DNA from: Acanthaster planci
Taxonomy: Eukaryota; Echinodermata; Asteroidea; Valvatida; Acanthasteridae
Assembly: GCF_001949145.1 (NCBI RefSeq)
Contig: NW_019091453.1
Location: 189,084 to 253,083, forward strand
DNA length: 64,000 nt
Direction of reading: 5' to 3'
Position 1 is the stretch's first letter; each line of letters starts with the position of its first letter. The notes under the pieces are model-generated. The model worked only from the letters and a program-made list of their open reading frames with translations, was not told the DNA's origin and searched no databases. This document shows positions 1 to 43,145 of this stretch, piece by piece. Position numbers and translations under genes: made by a program.

Positions 1-175
1 GCAGGGCGCCCAGCAAGCGTGGGGTGGGGATCCAGTTTGGACCCGACATCACCAAACGATTCTTAGAGCAGAATAGTCTGGAGTACGTTATACGAAGCCA
101 CGAGGTCAAAGCTGAAGGCTACGAGGTTGCACACAATGGAAAATGTATAACAGTGTTCTCAGCTCCTAATTACTG
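1..175 (+). CDS. PPP5C: PPP5C exon (antepenultimate visible)
   Basis: Open in frame from base 3 (codon AGG). It encodes the segment from [15 protein letters not shown] through SAPNYC and ends after the first two bases of the Cys codon at a GTAAGT donor. The alignment to PPP5 has no gap at the left edge, so the true exon start is probably outside the window. Confidence 0.95.
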
Positions 176-1184
176 GTAAGTGCATTTTGGGACGTGTGTT
201 TTCAAGCACACTTTTAATATTAATTGGCCACAGCTGCCAAACTTTTTGAAGTTGCTTTCGCTCTTTATTCACAGTAAAATGTAAGGTGTTTAAAATTATG
301 TTTTAAAAATTGGTTTAGATTAAAGGGTCAAATATTGGCCAGGAATGATACTCAATAGTAGCATGTAATATTTATGTGACTCTGACATCTGTTTTGGGTT
401 CGTTTGTTAGTTGAAACAATAACTATTTGGATGTTGGTTTATTACTGAGCGTTCTGGCAATTCGTCGTTTTTGTGAGCAGCCGTGATATCAGGAACGTCA
501 TGGGGGTGATAAATTCCAAAACATGTTCCTGCTTGAATGACCATTTTCTGCTTCATTTCAATTCAAAAACACACCACCAACAGAAGTCTCTTTGATGCTG
601 CCTTAGATGAGTCAGAATCAATCTGCCTTTATGCAAGATAGCCAAGAGCTCAGTTAAACATTTCATTATTTATTTGCATTGTTTCAGTGACACAATGGGA
701 AACAAAGGTGCTTTCATTACGATGGGCTCGGATTTGAAGCCAAAGTTCACCACATACGAAGCAGTTGTAAGTTGAATTTTGTATCTTACCTTGGAAATTT
801 CTACAATGTCAAAGATTATTTTATGGTAGATGTATTGCTAAGAAATCAGGTGTGTTGGTTTCTTAGGATTTTTCTGGATTTCAACTTGTTTTTTTCTTAA
901 ACCTAAATATGGTGGACTTTTATGATGTAAGAAACATTCTTTCGTCTGATGTTTCTGTTTGTGAAAGAGCTTCTTCTCAAAAGACTAAATTATTGACCTC
1001 GTTTGCATATTTTCCTGTATTAGTTAAACTTCTCATTTCGAACATGCTCAGGAAAGTGGATCTATCTTACGAAGCTGGGAATAGGTTTTGCCTCACAACC
1101 TGACTTGTTTATTTAACTCTTTAACAGTCACATCCTGATGTACGACCGATGGCATATGCAAATGCCATGTTTGGATTTATGTAA
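1..1184 (+). CDS. PPP5C: Serine/threonine-protein phosphatase 5, C-terminal part (three exons, 5'-truncated by window edge)
   Basis: PPP5 is a PPP-family metallophosphatase with an N-terminal TPR domain that docks on Hsp90; it dephosphorylates Hsp90 clients and co-chaperones such as Cdc37 in cytosol and nucleus. Only the last 102 residues lie here. The TPR domain and most of the catalytic core are to the left of the window. Visible landmarks are [14 protein letters not shown], whose His is a metal ligand in this family, the SAPNYC loop, the DTMGNKGAF strand, and the PPP5-specific tail [11 protein letters not shown] followed by a short hydrophobic end (AMFGFM) before TAA. That tail corresponds to the autoinhibitory C-terminal helix and separates PPP5 from PP1, PP2A and PP2B. 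Both introns are GT-AG and the frame is kept across them. The gene converges on NTPCR. The family assignment is firm; the upstream exons cannot be seen. Confidence 0.96.
176..687 (+). other. PPP5C intron
   Basis: GT-AG intron splitting the Cys codon of SAPNYC; it ends in TGTTTCAG. I see nothing else in it. Confidence 0.92.
688..766 (+). CDS. PPP5C: PPP5C exon (penultimate)
   Basis: Completes the split Cys codon, then encodes [16 protein letters not shown] and [10 protein letters not shown]. It ends in phase 0 at a GTAAGT donor. Confidence 0.95.
767..1127 (+). other. PPP5C intron
   Basis: GT-AG intron in phase 0, acceptor TCTTTAACAG. A 64-codon ORF inside it is chance. Confidence 0.9.
1128..1184 (+). 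CDS. PPP5C: PPP5C terminal coding exon
   Basis: Encodes [18 protein letters not shown] and then TAA. It matches the end of PPP5 (human ends PMAYANTLLQLGMM), so this is the natural stop and not a truncation. Confidence 0.95.
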   Translation, partial: SHPDVRPMAYANAMFGFM

Positions 1185-2211
1185 TGCAGTCCACATGTCG
1201 CCTTCTGCGATGTCATGGAGATCTACAGAGCTAGTGCAGATCCGTCATAGCAACACGGGCCCATCCTGTCTGTGCTCAGTCCCTTGAGGGTGCTCTTGTT
1301 GCTCTTGCTCAAGAGAGTAGTGTAGGGCATGCCACGTGCAAAGTAAACTGGGATTGAAGTATGTACTAAATTTCCTGCGACGTCATTGGATGTCAAGTGC
1401 ACAAAGGTAAATAGTGTACAGCAGCTACAAGCCCTCCAGTGCAGCAAGCCCACAAGCAGTAATTTGAGAAAGCAAGCTTACTTGCTCATTTTGACATCTA
1501 GGGTGTGTTCCGTTCTATGCCAACAGAGCTGGTGCTTGCTAACATTTGCAAACAAGTTCTCAATGGATGCACTTGAAAACTACAAACACTGGCAGTACTT
1601 GCTTGAGTGAAGTGTACCCCTTCTTGGTGATGCTGTGGCTCCAGCCAGTTCGAGTTAGGCCAACTTGTGGCATACTTGGAAGACTGCAGTGGCTAATGTT
1701 TGACCAAAATGTTGTCAAATTATACACTATTTTGGTATCATTCTACAGCATTCAGAAGAGTTGCCTCTACTGCTGTGTTGGCTTTTGCTTTATGCTGCTG
1801 GATGCGTGGATATAAATTGATAGGGGTTGGGTGTAGCCGCAAAGACTGATGCCAAAGCCAAATAATATGCTTGAATTGGACATTGGTATCGCGATGCTGC
1901 CAGTTTAACGTCTCAGGCATTATCATATGACCCTTTGTCAAGTTCTGCAGAATTCTGGCAAAATTCCATGTTGTGAGAGTTTGAATTGTTCACGAATCAC
2001 ACCTCTTGAAGACCGAAGGCCAGTTCATGCGCAGCAAATTTGATATCACGAAAGATTCACCGCAAAATTTCGCTCGAGTTGAAATGTGTTCAAGTTTTGC
2101 AAATTCACAGCGCGAATATTGATCCAATGGAAAAAAATTTGCATTTGTGTTCCCTTTGCACAAAGTGTGAACAAAAAATGCAAAATTCTCATTTTTTCTC
2201 ATGTTCAGCAG

Positions 2212-2217
2212 ATTAAA
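2212..2217 (+). other. Candidate PPP5C poly(A) signal ATTAAA
   Basis: First common poly(A) hexamer variant seen by eye downstream of the PPP5C stop, about 1 kb away. A canonical AATAAA appears only at 4081. Hexamer alone, so weak. Confidence 0.25.
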
Positions 2218-3423
2218 TTGTACATTAACTCAACAAGACAAAATACCATGCAATCTAGACAAATTCTACGGTCGTGTGAATTCCTTTGTCACATTGCTGC
2301 AATTTGAAACATTGATCAGCTGTAAAGATTTTCACTTTAGATAATTTATATACTTATCTCGATAATTTGTTTTATTTTTCCATCAGTTATTTCACCTGTA
2401 GCTTACAATTCATATTTTGTGTTAAAAGCCCTCTACAAAATTTGTACATAGGTTTGTTATGCACAGATGTTGCAGCAGTGCTGTAACGTTCAAGTGTAAC
2501 CAAATTTGAAGGAAGTTGTACACAAATAGAATGTTCCATTCTCAGTGAGTCAGTTCGATATTCCATCAGCGCATACCCAGTGCCAGGCTATTTGGGAATA
2601 GCTACGTGCATGCCTGATAGCCTGTCCTATCAATGCAGCCACACGCCGACTCACACGTGCACTTTATTCCTGAAAGACCTTGGCTTTTTGAAATATCAAA
2701 CTGGCTTGCTCCTGAATGAACTTACAGCTCTTGGTAGTCCACCTATCAGTTTTACTGTATTCTGGTCTCAGAAACACAACTGCTCATAGTTATGAGGGCT
2801 TGACATGTTGATGTGAGCAGAATCTCCCCAAAGGAGCAAAATCCAAGAAAGATCCTGCTATGATTGAAATGTCAGACCCTTCAAGTATGCTGGTTTCAGT
2901 GGTCTGGTAGATGTTTCCGAATGCACAAATACCTACAGAGCTGCTTTTGCTTGTGGAATCTCTGAAAATCTAGTCTCGCGGTCACCTTACAGATAAGTCT
3001 GTTCACAAAAATCCTGTAGACAGAGAAGATTCAGTCACTTGTTATTATGGACCACTGATCCAATCCAATTTGGATTACCAGCTGCCCGAATGAGTGAAGC
3101 CATGTAGTGGGTCCCAATCCTTGAACTCTATTGTGCAATGGAAACCAGTCTTATCTACTCCCATCATTGAGGAAAATCATTACAAATGGAGTGGTAGCAT
3201 GCAGCACAGTGACCTTGCCTGTAAAAGCTGATGGTCTGTCCACATTTTGTACATGAAGATCAAGGCCAAATTTCATGGCTCTGCTCAGCAGTGGTGTCAG
3301 TTGGTAACAGGTTTTGAACACAAGCTGTGTAACAAACTGCAGTTCAGAGTTGGGGGTAATCTCAGTATTTGGGACAGGTTTTATTGACATCTACATTTAA
3401 AGATCAGTACCTGTTGATATAAA

Positions 3424-3458
3424 GTGAATGAAGTTTACAAACTTACAACTTCATTCAC
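3424..3458. repeat. Short perfect hairpin
   Basis: GTGAATGAAGTT at 3424-3435 is matched by its exact reverse complement at 3447-3458, with an 11-base loop. Function unknown; it sits between the two 3' ends. Confidence 0.6.
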
Positions 3459-4039
3459 AGTTACACCTGTGTCCACTATTACGGTCATACTGTTCTGTCC
3501 AACATACTCCAGACACATTCAGTATTTCAGAATTTGGGCACACATGTTTATGAAATGTGCATAAATACACCTTGTCTTGTTGATGGATGGAGCTCATAAT
3601 TTAGGTTTACTTGGGACCTGATCTCAGCTCGGATTTTCACACTCAAACTGACGTATGTCACCTCACTGTCTTACGTGTTGAGGTGAACGGGCCATTTGAT
3701 TGAGTTCAAACTCCAAGCCATAGCACTTTTTCATCAAGTACAATCTTGCTTTTCTGTTTGACAGCAGAGTTTCAGCCATGAATTTGGTAGGGGTACAAAG
3801 TGCACCCATTGACAGAGCACAGCAAACAGCTTGGTCACCAGCCCAAAGTTTCATTTGATGCATTCTTCTTTTGACTGGTTTGTGGCTTGTTCAGGCTCAA
3901 CAGATTTGCTGATCAATAGTTAATTTGCTGATTTGCAGCTGCATACATTCTGTTTCCAATGAATTGCTGCTCCAACAAATTTTCTGATGGTCATATGCGC
4001 CTCTGGAGGAGGGCTAAATAACTTGTCATAGTAAAAACT

Positions 4040-4045
4040 TTTATT
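4040..4045 (-). other. Candidate NTPCR poly(A) signal AATAAA
   Basis: First canonical AATAAA on the minus strand past the NTPCR stop; it would give a 3' UTR of about 640 bases. Confidence 0.4.
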
Positions 4046-4677
4046 CCATTCTGAATGCATGGATGGACAGTCACAACTTAAATAAACACAACTTTTTGTA
4101 CGACCGACTACTGATTTCACCCTTTGTTCAAAACCTTCCAAGTACGGTATAGTGAACGGGAGTAGTAAATTCAGTGAGTTTTGATGTTGTAAGGACGAGA
4201 GAGAGTCCTAAACAAAACATTTTAGGGTATTACAGCGCATTAATCTCCAAAGAAAGCAAGTTTTGACAACAATCAGAGAAACTTTCTCCCACATTTCCCA
4301 CAGAAACCCTCCCCTCTGATTCCTGAATCCTTGAAATCCTCCACTGTGAAGGGAATCAATGGAACAATCTGTGCACTTGAGTCTGAGGGGCAAGATGTCC
4401 CATTATAAGTGACAGTGGCCAGGCTCAATCCTGCAAAATCCTCCCACCACTCCGGACGGATCCTGAAGGATATCGAAATATTCAGGGGCGAGATTGACCA
4501 ATGATAAAAACAGCTCAAAACAGACATAAGCTGCACTGTGAAAATCTCCTATACTTTTGTACACAGCCAGTGAGGAAAAAAGCTGAAATCCAAAACACAA
4601 AAAGCCGAGAAATCTCACCCCCAAATATTAGGGTTAAAGATCACTCTAGATCTTTCGTGGTGTCACTCAAACTGTTT

Positions 4678-4755
4678 CTATGCAATATGGGTTCTTGCTT
4701 CCATCACAGTTTGAACAATCTCCGGCAGTAGGCTGTTTCTATTCTCCTTAGTCAC
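4678..4755 (-). CDS. NTPCR: NTPCR exon 5 (terminal)
   Basis: Encodes [20 protein letters not shown] and five more residues before TAG. The acceptor is a strong polypyrimidine tract ending TTTTTAG. The match to the human C-terminus (VTKENRNHLLPDIV) fixes the exon. Confidence 0.95.
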   Translation of the reverse strand: MTKENRNSLLPEIVQTVMEARTHIA

Positions 4756-7700
4756 CTAAAAAGAAAACAGCAATGCTCCCACTGGATCACACCTGAAAAC
4801 ATTTTGATTTACCCTCCACATTTTCCTTGAGCACCAATTAATATGAAACATCCTTTGTCTGCTGTCAGCTTAATTTCTCTAACTTCCAGTCAAGATAAAA
4901 ATTGAAATGCAGCGTAATCTTGACTTGTATCCATCCACACAACTGTGCAGCAATAAACAAGGGCTGTGAAGCTGCAGGTAATAGCATATACTGTATATAT
5001 ATGCATATGAAGTAAAACACCATCCATAAATGAAAATATCAGAATATTCAAGGTTGCTTGTAGATAATGCATAATACGCTTTCTGCTTGTACAGTCAAAT
5101 GAAAAAAAAATGAATTAAGTAAGGCATCTTTCCAAATGTAAGTTTTTGGAATGTTACATTCCTGTGCAATTTCATTGAACACTTGTTGCAACTAAATACG
5201 CATATGGAAAGGCACCTAATTCCTCAAAATCAAAAAGCACCAACTTTGAAGATACGTTTTTAATACTGACTCTTCGACACTCTGAATGTAACTGAAATCC
5301 TTTCAACTGACAGCACGTTGGAAAACTGTGCAACGGATACTTGCCATAAACACTTTCACATCCTTCCTACTGCGGACCTCCTCCACCAATCCAAGTGGCT
5401 TGCCTTTTGGCACAGGGATGGTCCCTAGTATCGGGCAAGTTGATTGGCTGAGATGTCTCCTTACCAGCTGGATGAAACCTTGACTGAAAAGTTCCATCTT
5501 TCCTATTTCGTCAATGATGAGAATGGACGAGGTAGATGTTCCATGATCCTGTGATTTAAATAAGATTTGAAATCTAAATCATTCCCGGGATCCTCCTTGG
5601 CATAAATAATAAAATCCAGCATCCGTGGTATCTTGTTGACAATCCATCATGTATATGTTGGTCCAAGGATCTGAGCCAACACTTAACTGCCCAGACGATA
5701 TTAATCTGCGACCTGACCTGACCTGACACCTAATCCTCAGCCCACTTGTCGTCACCCACGCCCCTTCACCCTATAGTCAGTAAATGGGTACAGGTATCCC
5801 CACTACAAGTATTTGCTTAATACCCCTGACCCACACCACTATCTGTTTACTGTAATCTTGTAATTTCATTTGGCATAGTATTAGGATTCATCTAACTCTT
5901 TTGCATTCTTTGATTGGGAACAAACAGCTGAATTTTGGAAATTCAACCATTTTCGTCTTTACTTGTGTTATGAGTGTTGTCTGTCTAGTCGCAGGTTTCT
6001 TTCCAAAACTCACACGTGTTATGATGCTGAAACACCAACCTTTGTGGAGAGCTCTTGCAGAGCCAGGCTTTCAAACGATGCCAGGTCCACAGTGTACTGC
6101 CCTACAGCAGGTCCCCTTCCCTGCCTAAGGCCAAGAAAGTATCAAACATTGTTGACATAAATGCACATTACTGGTGCTTATGGTAAGATAATGCACTACA
6201 ATTAAGGCCAAACTCGATCAGCAAAACTTAATCGACTGTTGGCCGATTTTACTTGGCATGTTTGATGTATTACCAAGGATATCAACATGGTCAACACATG
6301 GTCTATAATCCAACTTGGCCTTGGCATAATACCCAAACTTCATTTATACACCAGACAAAAAGTGATTACAAGCCAGAAAGTCCTGTTTTAAGCTGTCAAA
6401 GCTGGGATATTCAACATGTAGACCTTCCACTCCTTACGAGCATAACAAACAAGAATGAAGAAGGCCGAAATCTTGTCCATTCTGATGTGTCTACCACGCT
6501 TCATTAAAATTTTCTAGTTCAAAAACAAATTTTGCCTTGGAGAAAGGTTCCGATTACACCATCCAAAACATTTGGACTCATCTTCTTCACTGCCCAAGTC
6601 GAATAGAATTCCCCAGTGCAAAGTCTCTTTTGGAAATATTTGGCCCACTAGCAAGATACACTGTAGTAGCTGATTCCTTTGCCAAGTCTCCAAGTAAACG
6701 TACAATGTAAGCATGAAGTGGCACACTGTACATATAAGTCTACAAACCAATTAAAGCTGTGTCGATAAATACCTCAAATGAGTAAGAACACAAGTCTTTA
6801 GCCACAAAGCTTGATGCAGGTCTTACAGAAATCCAAACCACAATTTGCACAAGGACTCAGACTTGATCTGAAATGCGTGAACATTAATACCATCTTTCAC
6901 ATAGGAGACTTTGGCCAGCCAGAGTGTGTGATGGACAACACTTGAAAACGTTAAAGAAGGGGCAAACTATTAGTGTCACACTGAGATTCAACTGAGTATC
7001 CAAAGCTTCCTCAATTCCTAGCTTCCTCGATCACCTTCTGGTGTCATACTTGGTGGGAAGAGAAACTCATGCTATAAGGTTGTGCACAACATCTCACCCA
7101 ACTCTGGCAAGTGGCCCTCTGCGTCCACTCAGTGTGATGACATCAAAGCCAGACCTCCTGCCCCCAGCCCGTACCTCCTCAGTATAGAACCCACGCAGGT
7201 GTAGGGAGCTTTGCTGGAGCTGCTCAATGGCTTTGTGTATTAGGGTGGTCTTGCCGACACCTGTCATTTAGTGAACAGATGATTGCAGTGAAATTGACTC
7301 AGGTGATTTAAACATGGTTGCACTTGTAAGAAGTAAAGTATAAAGCAAACTAGTGAGGTTAATAATTCATCTGAAAATTAATTCAAAAGAGCGTCTACAC
7401 GGGTGACTTTCAGCTACTTTAGTAAGGTCTAAACATGTCAAATCCAACACGTTTTATGTAATTAACACTTAATCTCAGGAATTACGGGTAGGTTACAAAT
7501 GACTAATAAGGTCCTGTGTATCAGTACCATGGGAGATTCCTTGATTTTCAAGTGTGGAGTTTTCACTCACAAAGTATATAACAAGTCTTCTATACAGGTA
7601 TTATAGCAATGATTTTAGCAGGAATATCATTGTAAAAATGTGACGTTGGAAGAGTTTCATATGCAGATGCCAGAAATTATTTCCTATAGTGCCCTATAGT

Positions 7701-7945
7701 GACCTACAAGCCATCAGAAAGCAAAAACATGTCCAGAAAAGTTCAATTTAGGAGAGAAAATACCAAGTTGTTTACTGAGAAAGCAGAATTTTTCCGACCC
7801 GTCTCATAGGGTTTGTGCATGGGGTGTCAACTGGCGTTCGTATTTGAAACACTTTCCGTGACGTTTAATTAACAGTTGCTATGGTACCTGGAGAACCAGT
7901 GAGAAACACATGACGAATGCAAGGGGCTGATGATGCTGTTGCCAT
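4678..7945 (-). CDS. NTPCR: Cancer-related nucleoside-triphosphatase (NTPCR / THEP1 family), complete, five exons
   Basis: A P-loop NTPase of the THEP1 family, which slowly hydrolyses ATP, GTP and other NTPs; its cellular role is not settled. The spliced product is 195 residues, close to human (about 190). The Walker A motif TGSPGVGKTT spans residues 16-25 with Lys23. [18 protein letters not shown] follows, then [12 protein letters not shown]. Walker B is ILIIDE (residues 111-116), running into IGKMELFS. The family block [11 protein letters not shown] and RKDVKVF precedes a C-terminal [14 protein letters not shown]. The chosen ATG has an excellent context (ACCATGG). An in-frame ATG seven codons upstream has a poorer one and would add MEDRAVT. 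Four introns keep phase and all AG acceptors are clear; the last intron starts with GC. Divergent from LRRC57, convergent with PPP5C. All catalytic motifs are intact. Confidence 0.96.
4756..5344 (-). other. NTPCR intron 4, GC-AG type
   Basis: The donor reads ATG|GCAAGT rather than GT. Only this donor joins VFM in phase 0 to VTKENRN, as the family requires. Reading through gives a non-homologous tail and a stop. Confidence 0.88.
5345..5548 (-). CDS. NTPCR: NTPCR exon 4 (Walker B exon)
   Basis: 68 codons in phase 0 at both ends: [18 protein letters not shown], then the helix and strand with [11 protein letters not shown], ending RKDVKVFM. The acceptor is AAATCACAG. Confidence 0.95.
5549..6039 (-). 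other. NTPCR intron 3
   Basis: Donor GTTGGT, acceptor TCACAG. It contains a short (ACCTG)n run at 5711-5727 on the + strand; nothing else seen. Confidence 0.85.
6040..6124 (-). CDS. NTPCR: NTPCR exon 3
   Basis: Completes a Gly codon, then encodes [18 protein letters not shown] and [18 protein letters not shown] corresponds to VGQYVVDL in human. The segment before it is shorter than in human. Confidence 0.92.
6125..7097 (-). other. NTPCR intron 2
   Basis: GT-AG (GTGAGA / CCTTAG). The 78-codon minus ORF at 6514-6750 is not NTPCR-like and is treated as chance. Confidence 0.85.
7098..7260 (-). CDS. NTPCR: NTPCR exon 2 (P-loop exon)
   Basis: Begins within the Walker A glycine codon ([11 protein letters not shown]), continues through [18 protein letters not shown] and ends PLARVG with a split Gly codon. 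Confidence 0.95.
7261..7887 (-). other. NTPCR intron 1
   Basis: GT-AG (GTACCA / TGACAG), interrupting the P-loop after TGSP. Nothing else recognised. Confidence 0.88.
7888..7945 (-). CDS. NTPCR: NTPCR exon 1, coding part
   Basis: Encodes [19 protein letters not shown] plus one base. RHVFLTG aligns with human RHVFLTG. A likely 3' splice acceptor (pyrimidine tract ending CCCCTTAG) lies at 7978-7979 on the minus strand, so this exon probably begins at 7977 with untranslated sequence spliced to a leader exon nearer the promoter. Confidence 0.9.
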
Positions 7946-8417
7946 GGTAACTGCCCTATCCTCCATGAGCACTGCCCCTAAGGGGTCGGAGAACACAGAA
8001 AAGGAAGATAAGATGGAGTCCTGCTTTAAAAATCCTGCAGATAAAGTAACATAAATTTGAAATAGAGATAACGCCTTATGAACTTCATGGTTCTTCTTTT
8101 TGCCTCTGAAAACTTGACTTCTTGCTTCTGGAGCACATTTTATTGATTTTGGTAATACAAAGAAGTTAAGAAAACCTACATGCACATAACTGTTCAAACT
8201 TCAAAGGATACCATGTGACCTAACATTAGGACAGATTCTCAAAAACCATAAACATTGATTTCCACAAAGTTAATGAATTAAGCTCACATTACTTTCATTC
8301 ATTCTGCTAATAAGCATTCTTCAACTACGTATCTCTTTCCTTCATTCAGAACAGTTTTCGTTGTAGTCTGCTAGAGTACTTTTGCACGTTAAAACCAGGC
8401 AGCAGTTTCACTCATGG

Positions 8418-8571
8418 TTATTCGATCATGATGATCGGGTGCACGGCGTTCTACCCCAGAACTAACTGTGGGGTTCGTCGTCCACCGCACTTCCACGTTT
8501 GGCGGACGACGAACTACACAGTTCTGGGCTGGGGGTATTTGCTGTGCTGTGGATGGTCATCGTGATTAAAT
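8418..8571. repeat. Fold-back (imperfect inverted-repeat) element
   Basis: CAGAACTAACTGTGGGGTTC and the following GTCGTCC on the left are matched, with a few mismatches and small gaps, by GGACGACGAAC and TACACAGTTCTGGG on the right, around a loop near 8492-8504. Weaker pairing continues outward to the TCATGATG / GGTCATCGTGA segments. Likely a small MITE or decayed hairpin. Confidence 0.55.
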
Positions 8572-8820
8572 GTCGGTCGAAAACTCAACACATGGCTCAA
8601 AACAAGACCTGCCATGTGGCCAGTTAATAGTTCAAAACATTAAAATCAAACGTGGTTTGCCATTCAACGCTCAAGCGTTTGAAACAACGTCAATTCTGCC
8701 TTTATTCCAGAGCTTCCCAAAAACTGATTAGGCCTACACTCTAACTCACCTGTGCACCCACGATACACACGCGCGGTATATTTGTAGCTGTTGATTTCGG
8801 TGCTGTTTTGATACAGCCAC

Positions 8821-8838
8821 ATGGCGGAAGTGACGTAA
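8821..8838. promoter_or_regulatory. ETS site overlapping a CRE half-palindrome
   Basis: ATGGCGGAAGTGACGTAA: the ETS core GCGGAAGTG (8824-8832) overlaps the CREB/ATF site TGACGTAA (8831-8838), and the preceding CATGGCGG resembles a YY1 core. ETS/CRE composites are typical of housekeeping and bidirectional promoters in animals. It sits about 165 bases upstream of the LRRC57 ATG. Confidence 0.6.
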
Positions 8839-9000
8839 CAGACTGGTGACCTAAAGGATCATTGAGCACCTGTGACCTGTCAACATTGGAATTGGAGGAA
8901 AAAGTCATCACAAATTCACTGCTAACATAAGTTTAGGCCTTCTCTGTTTTTGTCTTGAAGTTGCTTTTAATTTTCAAAAGGTGTTGTAATTCGGACAACG

Positions 9001-43145
<34,145 letters not shown>

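Larger units (their letters stand above)
1185..4677. other. Convergent intergenic region, PPP5C and NTPCR 3' UTRs
   Basis: Holds the 3' untranslated regions of the two converging genes and no credible coding sequence. Possible poly(A) signals are ATTAAA at 2212 and AATAAA at 4081 on the + strand, and AATAAA at 4040-4045 on the - strand; if the distal ones are used the transcripts overlap. A 12-bp perfect hairpin lies at 3424-3458. About 1.98-2.22 kb has loose similarity to 57.96-58.11 kb (old dispersed repeat). Confidence 0.6.
7946..9000. promoter_or_regulatory. Divergent NTPCR/LRRC57 intergenic region, probable bidirectional promoter
   Basis: About 1 kb between the two start codons, with more CpG than the surrounding DNA. 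It contains an ETS/CRE composite near 8.83 kb and an inverted-repeat insertion at 8418-8571. The LRRC57 start site is probably between 8.84 and 8.99 kb. NTPCR probably has a leader exon here spliced to the acceptor at 7978. Confidence 0.55.

Noticed and set aside
5303-5497. NTPCR ORF continuing past VFM to a stop
   Set aside because: The tail after VFM has no homology. The true C-terminal exon is at 4678-4755, reached through the GC donor.
7865-8197. 110-codon minus ORF starting MNSYVHVGF
   Set aside because: Only its C-terminal part (from 7945) is NTPCR. The upstream part crosses a strong splice acceptor at 7978 and has no counterpart in the family.
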